Shown here piece by piece: positions 1 through 10,992 of a DNA stretch of 64,000 nucleotides. The notes beneath the pieces are model-generated. The model worked only from the letters and a program-made list of their open reading frames with translations, made no database searches and was not told the origin of the DNA. The stretch's first letter is position 1. Each line of letters starts with the position of its first letter. Source of the stretch: Paracamarosporium sp. OC-R06-R3 (taxonomy: Eukaryota > Ascomycota > Dothideomycetes > Pleosporales > Didymosphaeriaceae); the NCBI GenBank assembly GCA_019828545.1, contig JACVRA010000087.1, forward strand, positions 32,795 through 96,794. Reading direction: 5' to 3'. The position numbers were made by a program, and so were the translations under genes.

Positions 1-834
1 CTCACCGGGCAAGCAACGGACGACTCATACTTCGTTGCGACTCGAGTCTTAACACACCAACTCGTACACTCAGAGTCGACAAAATGCGACCCTAATACTA
101 TCACTTTCCTCGTTCTCTGCTCAGAAAGCGTTTCAACGGAGCAGAAAGACATACTTCGCAACGATGGCGCCACTATAGTCGAGGTCCGAGATGTTCCCGT
201 AAACTGGTGGATACACTCCGGAGTGACCAGATGGAAAGAACAATTTACTAAGTTGCGCGTGTTCGAGATGACAGAGTACAAGCGCATTCTCTTCGTGGAT
301 GCCGACATCTTGATCACAGGACGCATAGATGGCATTTTTGATGAGCCCGAAATAGCGACGCTGGCGCCCACGTTGGATCGCAAGGATCAAATCAAATGGG
401 GCGAGTCGCAGCTACCAGCTCAATGGCTCTTCGCTGCGCGATCGGATAACGGCCTTACCGGCGAGCGACAACATCCCACTCCACCTCTGCAATCAACGTC
501 TTTCAGCGCCGGCTTCTTCTTAGTCGCTCCAGACAGGCAAATCTACGAGCATCTACTCTCCGTCATGGCCATCTTCCGCCGCTTCGACCCTTTTACCATG
601 GAACAGAGTCTGTTAAACTACGTTTTCCGCCGGGAAGGCGCGATGCCATGGAGGGAGCTACACTGGAAGTGGAGTGCGACATGGCCAACCGAAAAAGATG
701 TCGAAATGGACGTCGTGACTCTACACGAAAAGTTGTGGAAGACAGGTCCACAGCAGTTACAGGACATGTGGAATAGAAAGAAAGGAGAGATGCTAAACTT
801 CCATGAAAAGAGAAAACTGGCTGCTGCGCCATAA
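1..834 (+). CDS. Family 8-type glycosyltransferase, 3' part
   Basis: The frame is already open at base 1, has no start codon in the window and stops at TAA 832-834, so the gene is cut by the window edge; 277 residues are visible. The DxD metal/nucleotide-sugar site is seen as VDAD at visible residues 99-102 (about 295-306), preceded by the typical YKRILF strand. Further on, a TSFSAGFFLV segment and a FDPFTMEQSLLNYVF segment match the acceptor-site and GT8 core pattern, and the LHEKLW near the end matches the C-terminal His/Lys part of the fold. Members transfer sugar from a nucleotide sugar (glycogenin, galactinol synthase and related fungal enzymes). Substrate cannot be told from the sequence, and other nucleotide-diphospho-sugar transferases are possible. 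No intron is needed in the visible part. It converges on the dioxygenase gene downstream. Confidence 0.85.
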   Translation, partial: LTGQATDDSYFVATRVLTHQLVHSESTKCDPNTITFLVLCSESVSTEQKDILRNDGATIVEVRDVPVNWWIHSGVTRWKEQFTKLRVFEMTEYKRILFVDADILITGRIDGIFDEPEIATLAPTLDRKDQIKWGESQLPAQWLFAARSDNGLTGERQHPTPPLQSTSFSAGFFLVAPDRQIYEHLLSVMAIFRRFDPFTMEQSLLNYVFRREGAMPWRELHWKWSATWPTEKDVEMDVVTLHEKLWKTGPQQLQDMWNRKKGEMLNFHEKRKLAAAP

Positions 835-1333
835 AAAACCACGGATGTATGGTGCTCGAGAAAGATTCGATGTGTGAGGCTTCGGCGAACGCCATCGAAA
901 ATTTGGATAAAGTGCAGTCCAGGACGTGCAAAGAGTGCGAAGATAGCCGATTCGCGTTGGCTTTATGACTATATATCAGACGGCGGCGTCGAACTATGAA
1001 TCGGTTGCAGAACACAGCCGAATATTTCGTCTTCGCCTACCTGTGCGTCCGGCGGCGCAAAACAATACAAAAGCACTGAAGGATATATGCTAGTGAACTA
1101 GCAGGGAAATAAGAGACGAAGAATATGAATGATGAACGTTGATGAGTGGAAGGGGGACGAATGATCCGAGGTAATCGTAGGATACCTTTAGTCAAGGTAA
1201 AGTGCAGCGCATAACGGGCTGAAGGAACGCTACGTTGTGTACGGGCACTGATAGTCATGTACAGTAAAAGCAAGGTAACAATACCTTCAACAACCAATGA
1301 TACCCAGTTTTCCATCAAGAATGTTCCTACACT
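835..1333. other. Intergenic, convergent 3' ends
   Basis: This lies between two genes that end towards each other. Only short overlapping frames with no recognisable protein are present. It should hold both 3' UTRs and poly(A) sites; no RNA gene or repeat was seen. Confidence 0.5.
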
Positions 1334-2527
1334 TCACGCTTTCACAGATTCAAGCTTCTCTTGCACAGCCTTGAAATTCCTCTCCATCGCCCTTCTTGTA
1401 AACTCCTCTCCCGTCACCATAGGATATTTCTTCTTCGGTCCCTGAATCTGCGCATCCTTGCACGGCTGGTTGAAGAACGCAATGCTATACCGCTCTCCGT
1501 AGAAGTCGCCTTCTTCGCAGGGCGCTTTAACGCGATGAAAGGTCGACTTGAAACGGTCATCTGACCACGACATGAGTAGATCGCCAATGTTGCATACTGT
1601 TTTATGGATAAGCACTCGCAAGTCTCCTAAGACACGCACAAGAAGGACGCAGTACTTACCTATCGCATTCGACTCCATATCAGGCTCCACCTTGGTCCAC
1701 GCATCGCCATATCCAAAAGACGTCGAAACCTCTCTTCCCGGGCATATCTCTAGACCATACTCGCCTGGCTTCTGGAACAACAGCGTCAAAGTATCCCAAT
1801 CCGTGTGTGCACCTGCGCGATGGAATACTTCACCTGTTGCGCTAGGTGATTTCTCGGTTTCGAAGTAGTGCAGTAGTCTGCATACTGTTTGTAACTCAGG
1901 TCGGCTAGCGTCGTGCGTTTTCACTAGATAGTCGTCTTCGAAGCCGAGACCGCGCGCGAGGCAGACGAGAAGTTTCTCGCTTACGGATTGCACTTGGTGC
2001 ATGAATTGGAGGGACTGGGCTTTGAAGCCTGGGAGCGTGGTGTCGTCGAGCCAGCGTCCTGTGCTATGTTAACCCCGGGCGAATGAAGACAAATTAGATA
2101 TATTCCAATGCAGTCAAGAAGGGAGCAACAGTTCCCAATAGCATGCAAACATTTCAGAAGCAAAGATGGTCATATCGTGTAAAGTTCACTAACCTTCCAT
2201 TCCCTGTCCAAACTGCATCTGATACGACTCCTTGCGATCCGCCGCCCCTGTCGAAGGCCTCACCTGTTTGTTCTTCTCCCATCCCGCATTGTGCTTCGGT
2301 GAGAATGGCACTCGCTCTTTAATCTCATCGGGCTGGTTGAAAAACCTCACCGACTGCTCAAACATCTGCGCAACTGTCGCTGGAGGAATTCCATGGTCTA
2401 CTACACAGAAGAAACCCACGTGTTCCGCCGCATCGACAAGCTGCTCTGTGATCTCCTCGATACGGGAAGAGAAGTCGCGCAATGAAATGGTGGGGATAGG
2501 GCGGTCGATGTACTTGGTCGGTACCAT
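1334..2527 (-). CDS. 2-oxoglutarate/Fe(II)-dependent dioxygenase (isopenicillin N synthase-like)
   Basis: Three exons are proposed: 2527-2194, 2058-1660 and 1596-1334, giving 331 residues (family usual 320-360). The N-terminal DIOX_N region has IPTISLRDF and GFFCVVDHGIP. The Fe ligands are visible as His196-x-Asp198 (AHTDWDTLTLL) and His265 (STFHRV), and the 2-oxoglutarate anchor as Arg280-x-Ser282 (RYSIAFF). Intron 1 is 135 bp (GTTAGT..CAG) and intron 2 is 63 bp (GTAAGT..CAG). An acceptor 31 bp earlier in intron 2 is also in frame but would give a 32-bp intron and break the VCNIGDLL block, so the later one is preferred. Fungal members hydroxylate or desaturate small molecules, often in secondary metabolism or detoxification. 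It sits 256 bp downstream of a co-oriented sugar transporter. Substrate unknown. Confidence 0.88.
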
Positions 2528-2783
2528 GGTGAGTGAATGCGAGAGGATTCAGTCAAGTTTCTTTTAGTTGATGAACGATTCAACAGCAGCCTGTGTCCAT
2601 GCAAGCGCATCTTGATAAACGTCTATAAACGCATTTCGGCCGAGGTGCCATCACAACGCGGGGTTCTCCGCTCTCCCATTGGTCAGCGATCTCGTTATCA
2701 ATACATGACTCGTGATTCGTATCTATTCCTCTTGCTAAATATATATCTCGTTGATCGTATCCTGCGATTCTTTGGTAATAATA

Positions 2784-4421
2784 TCAAGCATATTCGTCCT
2801 CAATAACCTTCTCGTTCTTTTCCCGATAGCTCTCTGGCATGAGCGAGCCCGTCAATGGCTTCCGCGATTCCCGCACAATCGATGTGATCGACTTGCCCTC
2901 CGAGAACATCATCTCGAGCTCTTCGAGACTGCGACCCATGGTTTCAGGGTAGAAGAACCATACGATAGGGATGATAATGGCTGAGATGCAGAGGAAAACG
3001 AGGTAATATTGCCAGCCGATGGTTTCAATCGCGACCTATGTGAATGTCAGAATTGGCTTCGAAATTCACGAACTTGGAAACTTACCGGAGTGACCATGTT
3101 TACGACAAAATTCCACAGCCAGTGGTTGGCTGTAGAGATACCCGACATAGCGACACGGAGACGGGTGGGTGCGACTTCTGTGCAGTACAAAAAGTTTGCA
3201 CCAAGGAACCCGATGGGAATGAAGAAGTTGAACAAGAAGACAAAGAAGGCCGAAGCGATCTGAGCAGACCTGTTGCTCTTGGGAAAGCTTGAAGCGACAG
3301 CAAGTGCCAGCATACAACTCGCCATACCTCCACCACTGAACATGAACAGCTTGCGACGTCCGAATCGGTCGATGGTGAAGAACGCGACAAAGCAGGACAA
3401 GAATTTCCAGGTGAGGGCACCACCGCTGAGGATTCTAGACATCTCGCCGTCCATACCAAGACCCTGTTGGAAGATAATCTGCGGTTGATGATCAGTATGG
3501 CACCATTGACAAGATGCAGGTGTAACTTACGGTTGAGTATGTAGAGATGAGGTTGCTACCGCACATCTGTTGGAGGAACTGGAGGAAGATGCACAGAGAG
3601 AAGCGATAGAAGAGTCGTTCTTTTCCGTTGGTGAAGATGTCTGAAAGCTTTGCTGCACTCCTTCCAGTCTCTTCGAGAGCCAACTCAATGCCTCCAATTT
3701 CACCAACGACATCAGGATCTTCGGGGCTCATTCCCTTGAACCTCGCCAAGCTTTCCTTTGCTTCTTCGACCCTGTTCTTGTTGACCAACCATCGCGGGCT
3801 TTCCGGAATCGAGAAAACGGCAGCCAGCGGAACCAACGATATCACACATGGAATGGCCAGGGGAATACGCCACTGCAGAGGCAGGTTGTTCTGTTCGTAG
3901 AACCCGAGGTTGATCCATGCCTCGAGGGTGTAGCCCAAACTAATGAAACACCCATCGAGGACGACGTGCTTTCCTCGGTTTGCAGAGGATGCGCACTCAG
4001 ATTGCCATACCGGAACAGTGGTGCTCAACATTCCAACTCCCCATCCGAGGATAAAGCGGCCAATCACGAATTGGGGGAGCTGGAAGCTGGTGCACTGAAG
4101 GATCTCGCCAATCAATGTGAGTAAAGCGGCAATAAAGGTAGTCTTCCGTCGGCCAAGGACATCTCCGATCCAGGAGCAGCTCAGCGCACCAAAAAGTGCG
4201 CCGATGGTGAAGCTCGAAACGACGGCGCCTTGGATAGTGGACTTGTGCGATTTTTCAGCACCTTTGGCATCGATTGTATCGATTTCTGGGAAGTGATCGT
4301 TCCAATCGCGTAGAGAGAGGAGGCCACCAACGCCAGACTGGTTGTACCCAAAAAGGACGAAAGCGGGCAGCACAATCAAGAAGAGTTGCGCTAAGCGGAG
4401 GGAACCGCCCTGAAGACCCAT
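2784..4421 (-). CDS. MFS sugar porter (hexose/lactose permease type)
   Basis: Three exons (4421-3531, 3478-3086, 3035-2784) encode 511 residues, normal for the sugar-porter family with 12 membrane helices. Visible family signatures are the helix 1 FGYNQSGVGGLL, the loop 2-3 GDVLGRRKT, PESPRWL after helix 6, the helix 7 QQMCGSN, DRFGRRKL in loop 8-9 and PETMGRSLEE after helix 12. Introns are 52 bp (3479-3530) and 50 bp (3036-3085), both phase 0. The protein acts at the plasma membrane as a proton symporter or facilitator for a mono- or disaccharide; the exact sugar cannot be read off. It lies upstream of the dioxygenase on the same strand. A CreA-like GTGGGG site is present in its upstream region. 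Confidence 0.92.
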
Positions 4422-5958
4422 TGCGTGGAAAAGAGTCTGTTGTTTGGGTTGGGCAAGGGTGTTTGAAGACGGGACCGGTCTTGTGGAAGGGGGAAAGAGT
4501 TCTCAAGTCGAGGGTCGGGAAAGTACGCTGGACCAGAACGGAAGAGCGACCCTAGACAAAAATGCTTCCAGCAGCAGAGAGACTGGGAGAGAGAAGGCAA
4601 CGTAGGATGGCAAGACTTCTTGTACTCAGTCCCCTCCCCACATTTCTGCTCTGTGGGCGCCATATTGGAGCAGTCCCACCACGGGGCTCCTCATCGGTTG
4701 GCAGTACTCCGGATGCTCCGGATTATCGAACTGTTACCTACAACGATTCCCCAATCCGTGCGTCTAAGCGCTTGCTAAAAACACCATGCAGGTGCGCCGA
4801 CGGCCTGACTTGGGGTCTCAGGGGCCCCAGTACGGCGGTGACGATGGCAGAGGGCCCATATTAAAGTGGCGAATCATCCCACTCTGCGGACTAAGCGCGG
4901 GCAGCTGATTTGAAAAACCTGCCGTGGAATATGGGGCCTCCATCGTGGTGGAGGTAAATAAATGTGGGCCATGATGTTGCGGTATCAAGCTGCCGTTCTG
5001 CTAGTATAAGAGTGGTGAGGCTCTGCGGCCGCGGCATTGCTTAGCGCGGCTTAGGTTTTTTCTAGTCAGACAATCGTCAAGTATTGCATTTTGCTTCTTC
5101 ACCGACCGGGAATTGATCACAGTCCAGTGACAGGCGCAGACATTGCTCACAGCCTCATGATCATACAGAACATGCTACTGAAGGCTCAAGGCAAATGTAC
5201 CCTGCTCCTGTCATCTTTCAATAGATCTGGGCAGTAGTGTTTCCGATAAGGCACCGTCGGAGATAAGCGTCGGAACACCCCTGGTCGATGGCATCTAGCG
5301 TCGGGAGATGACCTTTGACCGGGGCCAGTTCTCCAAGTTTCCCTGGGGACTCGTGTCGAAGACCTCGCCAGTGAGCACGTGACCAGCCCATCCATTGTCC
5401 GGCAAGTAACAAGCCGTCTTGGCCGTTCTAGTTCTCGTGGCTGAATGCTTAGCTGTGAGACTATGTTGGTAACCCCAATAACGGTGATGCGGTCATATTT
5501 CGGCCTCATGTTCGTCGTTGACTACTCGCGATTGGACTGGTATGAACCCGCATAACGTATGCAGATAGCAGAGGACTCTTCTCGAAATGAATCGGTCGGA
5601 AATGTTGCTTTTTGCGGCCGACCTCGGCGCAGGCCGTCGAGCGCATCCGCGGACGTGAAAAGCTGAAGGCCACGCCACCAAGTATCCACAATGGTCGGGT
5701 TCGCTTCGCACTCGGAGAATGAGGGCATCGGTATGCTCTCGAAAACCCTTCAAAACTACCACGAAGCTCACAAAAGTACCTCACTTGCATATATGGATGC
5801 TGATGTTGGTGGCATGCAGATTCTCATTAAATCGCACATTTTCCTGCATCTCCACGCTGGAACCCAACCTCAACGAGAACCAGATGCCTTGATCGTTGAC
5901 AAAATTGTTGAACTTTGGACATTGTCATTTCGGTCACTGGACAAGACCGGTCAGGCCT
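4422..5958. promoter_or_regulatory. 1.5-kb intergenic region with the transporter promoter
   Basis: The first few hundred bases upstream of 4421 are the likely promoter of the sugar transporter. A minus-strand GTGGGG at 4636-4641 fits the SYGGRG consensus of the carbon-catabolite repressor CreA; one hexamer is weak evidence. The remainder to 5958 contains only short frames on both strands with no recognisable domain, and no RNA gene or repeat was seen. Confidence 0.4.
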
Positions 5959-6798
5959 TCATGACGATACGGATTCCATTTCGCTCATCAGTTTCGCAAC
6001 AAGCGGTGAGACCATCTCCATATAGTCTAGCTCGGGAACAACCGCCTTCGCTGGGCGCGCAACAAACTCGAACGATCCCTCAGCAGAATTAGAACGCCAA
6101 TCCCACCATGTGGCTTCAACGTGAGGAGCTCCTGGTGCATCATAGCGTTGATAGTGGTCTTCCTTCAGTACAAGCCCGACAAGTTGATTGTACCATGTTC
6201 GAAAACGTCGGCTGGTGAAGGCCGCATTTTGTACGAACCTCAAGCTCTTGACATGCTCCAATCGTCGCAAGAGCTTCACAACGTCGCGCGTACTTTGTAC
6301 CATGTAATCATCCGCCATGATAGGTCCAATGGTGTGTTGTGTCGTGTGCTGAAGCGCAATCGTCAGGTTATCCAGGTGCAAATCTTCGAGGTCGAAAGGC
6401 CACCTCCAAGACGTAATTTGACCAAGGCGGTAGGGTTGAAAAACCAGGATCACGCTTCTCAGGTTCTGTAGCTGGTAACGCTGAAGATGTTGTAGGATTT
6501 TCGCGGATACGTAGTAGGGGTCTCGAATAACGAAGACAGTGCGCCGAAAGGCCTCCTGGGTGAACTCATCTCGCAATTGGCGACATACGAGCAGAATGTT
6601 TAGACTTGCGGCGGAAGAATATCCCGGATCCAAGGTAAGTCCTTGGAAGGTTTGGATGCTCCCCCCGCTTCCCATTACGGGCGCGGTGGAGGATATGAAG
6701 CCAGTGTTCGGTGCCTCATTGATGACGTGATCAAGTATGTTAAGCCGGAGCTCTACGGGCAACGAAAGGATGCCCGTCCGAACTGCGGCAGTCGCCAT
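5959..6798 (-). CDS. Hypothetical protein with F-box-like N-terminus (fungal LSLPVELR family)
   Basis: A single exon encodes 279 residues from the ATG at 6798. That ATG directly precedes the LSLPVELRLNILDHVI block, which in many fungal proteins opens an F-box-like or DUF7730-type domain. Later, SLNILLVCRQLRDEFTQEAF matches the second conserved helix of this group (LL.vCrq.r.Ea). The frame stays open 99 codons further upstream, but that stretch has no family features, so the internal start is preferred. The C-terminal half (WYNQLVG..., EATWWDWRS) looks globular with no membrane segment. If the F-box relation holds it would recruit substrates to an SCF ubiquitin ligase, but such short fungal proteins are functionally uncharacterised. 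Flanked by long non-coding stretches. Confidence 0.7.
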   Translation of the reverse strand: MATAAVRTGILSLPVELRLNILDHVINEAPNTGFISSTAPVMGSGGSIQTFQGLTLDPGYSSAASLNILLVCRQLRDEFTQEAFRRTVFVIRDPYYVSAKILQHLQRYQLQNLRSVILVFQPYRLGQITSWRWPFDLEDLHLDNLTIALQHTTQHTIGPIMADDYMVQSTRDVVKLLRRLEHVKSLRFVQNAAFTSRRFRTWYNQLVGLVLKEDHYQRYDAPGAPHVEATWWDWRSNSAEGSFEFVARPAKAVVPELDYMEMVSPLVAKLMSEMESVSS

Positions 6799-7647
6799 CA
6801 CGTCTGTGACGAATTCAAGACCGTGAATGCAAAGGGTCGACAAGTGTTGATGCAACGCATGGATATTTTTTTGTCTGAACTTGGGCGTTTCGTGGCTAGC
6901 GCCATGCTGACTAAAACACGCGCCATGCACGCGTGTCTTCAGACGTATTCGATCGCACTTTTCATCCAGCAGACTTAGATGTACGCAAACAATAATCGAT
7001 GTTTGTACATTTCTGATCGTCGTCGTTCTATCGTTCAATACGCAGTATTGCCCCATTATCTTTCTAGTAGTCCCGAACAAGCAATGCCACTGCAATCGTC
7101 ATTCGACTTCTCTTTACTCCATACATCACTTCTTGCGTCCTTGCCTTTTCTCTCTTTCATAAAAACGCTTTTCTAGTTTGTTCCTTCTCTATGTTCTCTA
7201 TCTAGGGTCCTCGTACCCCCTTCGAGGGCTTTGGTGACATTTCCTGCGTCTCTATTTCTGTCTGGCCGCTTGCGTGCGTGGTCATTCTGCTCTACGAGCA
7301 CGACTTTATCTTGATCTTGAGAATCGCTGGGTCTTTCTTGGTCACTATCACCTGAATTATTGGCCTCCTTCTGGATTTCTGCTGGGTGGCACTACAAACC
7401 GGCGGAAGAGTGTGGCGAAAGACTTTGCTTACCCACTGCCGCTTATGCGATACCTCAATCTAATTACTAGGCCCTTCTATATAATCATACTTCCTCGATA
7501 TTTCACTGAGGGCTCCGCGGTTTTTCTCCTTCTTCCCTTGCTTACTTCCATACCCGCTCTCTCCCTTACCATATCTTTTCCTGGCTTCTTTTACGTAGGA
7601 GTTTAGTTGTCGTCGTCACTGTCGTCGCCAAGTTCCGAAAAGCTGTC
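6799..7647. other. Intergenic region
   Basis: This covers the 5' region of the hypothetical gene ending at 6798 and the 3' region of zinc-finger gene 1. It is pyrimidine-rich on the plus strand between about 7100 and 7600 (many CTT/TTC runs). No coding potential or RNA gene was recognised. Confidence 0.45.
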
Positions 7648-8830
7648 TCATTCGAAGTCGCTGTCGCCCCAAGCTTCGTATGCAGCTCTCAGCAAAGCCG
7701 CCGCCCCAGGATTGTCAACGTCGACATCTGAGCCGCCGTCCAGGTCTTGACCGTTGCTCAAGACCCCATTTTGGTTTTCGTCATCATCCTGACCCTCCCC
7801 GTCAACCACGTTAGCTAGATCTAATTTGGCTCCTCTAGCGTCCGAGGCCCCACCCAGATCCTTCCCGTTGCTTACGCCACTGTGCTCTTGTTTCTGATTG
7901 TCCCCAATTGCAGTGGCATTCTCAACATTTCGAGAACCCGCAGCATCGGTCATAGCAGCTTCGGCAGCAGCAGCAAGGGATTGGGTTGTCGCGATGGCAG
8001 CTTCAGCCGCGGCATCGGCGCCACTCGCAGCCGCTACCTTACTAAACTTGTGCCGATGCCTCAGATGAAACGTCAGTGAGTCCTTGCGCTTTGATTGAAA
8101 CTTGCATCGAGGCACGGGACACTTGAAAGGTCTAACGTCATCATGGTTAGCGAGGTGGCGCTTGAGATGGTATTTGCGACCGAAGCGTTGGGCGCAGCCT
8201 GGCCAAGGACAGAGGTGCGGCTTGGGTGCGTCGGTCCCGTTATTCTTTTTGGGCTTCGTTTCCCTCTTCTTGCTATTTTTTAGAGACGATGCCAGGATCT
8301 CAGAACTTGTCGCCTGGGCAGACGGCTTCCGTTTGTCTCCCAAGTCTTCCTCGGAACTTCTTTGGCCATCATCCTCACTGCGTTCGCCTAAATCGCTCAC
8401 AGTGACGACCGCCTCACTCGCAGAATCGGCCGATATACCTATTTGCTTGGACTTGAAGTCTTTCACACGACCTATCTAAGCATTAGACGCACCTTCTCGC
8501 GATAAGCTGATTTCATTACATACCCTTTCCTTTATTGACGCTGTGCCTACCGTCATTGCTATCGCGATCGGTTGGCGGATCGCTTAGATCGCTCTCTTGA
8601 TCCTCAGTATCGTATATGAAATCGTCGGTCAGAATACCTTCCTCGGAAAAACCTTCACTCTCTGGCGCAAGGATACCAGCCTTCTGGCTTGGCTTTTCCT
8701 CGCTGGCGAGAGCTGAGAAATTAGAAACGAACCCTGGATGTAAGAAAGACTACTCGCCTTTGCCCTCTCCCTTGGTTTCTGTGTTGTCCATGCCGGTTGT
8801 ATTGCCGGTATTTCCCCTGGTGGAACGCAT
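7648..8830 (-). CDS. C2H2 zinc-finger protein, tandem paralogue 1
   Basis: Three exons (8830-8758, 8712-8524, 8471-7648) give 361 residues. Two C2H2 fingers of the C-x4-C-x12-H-x3/4-H type are visible (CPWPGCAQRFGRKYHLKRH and CPVPRCKFQSKRKDSLTFH). A basic stretch (KKRETKPKKNNG) precedes them and could serve as a nuclear signal; an Ala-rich then acidic, Asp-rich tail follows. Intron 1 (8713-8757, 45 bp) uses a GC donor: GGGCAAAG/GCGAGT. The sister gene at 9450-10212 has GGGCAAAG/GTAAGA at the matching place. Intron 2 (8472-8523, 52 bp) is canonical (GTATGT..ATAG). All introns are phase 1. Probably a DNA- or RNA-binding nuclear protein; no target is known. An alternative start is the Met at 8791. 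Confidence 0.78.
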
Positions 8831-9449
8831 ATCTTAGTCTGCGCGGTATCCCCAGGGGATGGGTCTTGCGTGTTGGTAGAGTCGAAGTTCGAACGAGTGG
8901 CTTATAATACCTGTAGTAGAGCTGGCTCTCGCGGGAACAGATATAGTTTTCAATAGCTCTTTGGTTCGGTAGAGTGTGAGATTGTTGAGGCGCAGGTGGT
9001 GTTGGTATTCTCGGTGTTGTGCCGCAAGCTCGAGGGTTGACCGTCGCTGGAGTTGAGCATCAAGTAAACAAGCAAGCAACCAAACCTGTCACAATCAACC
9101 CGAAAGCCTAGAGACTCTATAAAAGGCAAGGCACGGTTGTTTTCCGAATGAAACTAGTGAGCGATTCAAACATGTTAAAGAATATGAAGCACAGCGGCTA
9201 TGATGAAATGAGACTGCGGATGCGTTAAACCTGTTGGTGTCATAGGAATGGTTTCATCGTACTAGATTGCTATCTTTCTTTAATGTTTGCTGCAATTTGA
9301 AATAATACTAGCCATCTTGGTCCTGGAAACGAAGAGTTCATGGGATGTATCCAGAAATTTCATCTGCACTATTTTCAAGCATGGCGATTCATTGTATGAC
9401 GACCTTCCCCCCATTGCATGTCAAGAGAAGTCCATCGATCTCTATAAAC
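8831..9449. other. Intergenic region between zinc-finger genes 1 and 2
   Basis: This is the promoter side of zinc-finger gene 1 and the 3' side of gene 2. A CTATAAA on the plus strand at 9117-9123 is on the wrong strand to be the TATA box of gene 1. No additional gene was recognised. Confidence 0.4.
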
Positions 9450-10212
9450 CTACTCCGTTCTATACGAACGCATACGATCTAGCATGTCCCCCCACGTTGT
9501 CCCCAAAAGTCTCTCCAGCTGCTTCTGGACTTCTCCATCGCCTTCGTCATCATCTTCGTCAGACTCCTCGGATGACGAGACTAAGTACGCCATTGCAAGC
9601 AACAAAGCACCGATATCAGCCTCGTGAGCATCGCGGATGTGCTCGATCAGATCGTCGTTCTGTTCCGCCTCGTGACCACAGAGAGAGCACCTGTATTTAT
9701 CCTTCTCTTTCTTATGGATGGCCCTGATATGCTTCCTGAGGTTATCGCCCCGAGCAGTCGTATGTGAGCAATATGGGCATGCGTGCGGCTTCGCACCCGT
9801 ACCATGGTTGTCCCGGATGTGGCGATGCAGATTTTGTAGCTTGGTATACTTGCGATCACAGTGCGGGCAAACATGTTCGGGTGTAGTAGCAGCGACCGTC
9901 GTGGAGGATGTAGCGGTGGAGCATCCGGGTGTCTGCGCGGTGTCCGTCGCAGCAGCTGTTCACGTATCAATACGGCTTATTGTTAGCTTTTCATAGAGTT
10001 TAAATCTTACCTTTGCCCTTGTCCTGATTTGTGGCACCAGCGACAGAAGTGAGCTCAGAGTGCGCTTGAGTGCTATCCTCGGCATCAGAGCTGTCGCGGT
10101 CGGAGTCGCGAGGTATAGCGTCTGCTGGGTGATGGTCAGTTAGAATATCTAGCCGTACGGAGCGAGGATTTATACCCTTTTCCTTGTCGTTCGGAATTTT
10201 CTGGGTAGACAT
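9450..10212 (-). CDS. C2H2 zinc-finger protein, tandem paralogue 2
   Basis: Three exons (10212-10176, 10121-10011, 9955-9450) give 217 residues. Three C2H2 fingers are visible: CPHCDRKYTKLQNLHRH, CPYCSHTTARGDNLRKH and CSLCGHEAEQNDDLIEH, each C-x2-C-x12-H-x4-H. After the third finger comes a hydrophobic LLLAMAYLV helix and an acidic SSSEESDEDDDEGDG tract. The next gene has the same finger-helix-acid order, which shows the two are paralogues. Intron 1 (10122-10175, 54 bp) is a multiple of three without a stop, so retention would add 18 residues. Intron 2 (9956-10010, 55 bp) has the donor AAAG/GTAAGA. Both are phase 1. Probable nucleic-acid-binding protein, function unknown. Confidence 0.8.
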
Positions 10213-10992
10213 ATTGAAGAGCTTGAAGCTAGTTTCGGATACTGGACAAGGTGTGAATGAAATGGAATGAAACTTAATATATGGAACTAAATCAGGCTGA
10301 GGCACTGATATTTCAAGTCGTTGGCTAGTTGGGAGGCGTGCCGGTTGCTGTGAGTGGAAAACATTCGGGACAGGCGGGTTTGTACAAACTGACGGGTGAG
10401 GCTCGGTGAAGGGCGTTGAAAGAAACAAACTTCACCCAAGTTATGAGCGACACACAAACCATGTTTGTAAGAATTCCAAGCCACTTTCAAAGTATATCCC
10501 AAATAAAAGGAACGTGTCAAAACTTAGGTCACCTTGACCGCGTGAAGCCGGCCAGGCATAGGCGCTCTATCAAAATTATTAAAGTACTGTAGCGCTGCAA
10601 TGAAGGAAGATATATATGCTTAATTTCACGACGTACATTCATAATGAACGAATAACATGTGGCGAAAGATGCATTGATTTTGACAAACACTCAACACAAT
10701 TGATGGTAACAATCGATTGTGGCAACGAGGCAATCGTTCAAACACCAAAGCTTGCGCTATCGCGAGTGACCACTAACATCCAACATGAACACAACAAAAT
10801 CTAGAAAATCGGAAAACTACACGGAGTCCAGGTGGACAACTGGTAATACATTTGCCAAAGGTAGAAGACTAAATTATCATCATATTTGCCATAACATGAT
10901 ATTCTTTCCGGGTATCACAAAGCAATCGCTATATCGAAAGGCATCCAAAACGACAACAACATCGGCCATTGCAGTCATTGATTGAGCACTCC
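10213..10992. other. Intergenic region between zinc-finger genes 2 and 3
   Basis: AT-rich in its middle (about 10570-10900), with only tiny frames. It holds the promoter of zinc-finger gene 2 and the 3' UTR of gene 3. No RNA gene or mobile element was recognised. Confidence 0.45.

Noticed and set aside
1597..1659. Shorter 32-bp intron option in the dioxygenase gene
   Set aside because: In frame, but too short for normal splicing, and it would insert extra residues before the conserved VCNIGDLL block.
5691..6092. Plus-strand 133-codon frame
   Set aside because: Overlaps the 3' end of the hypothetical gene 5959-6798 on the other strand and shows no protein-like features.
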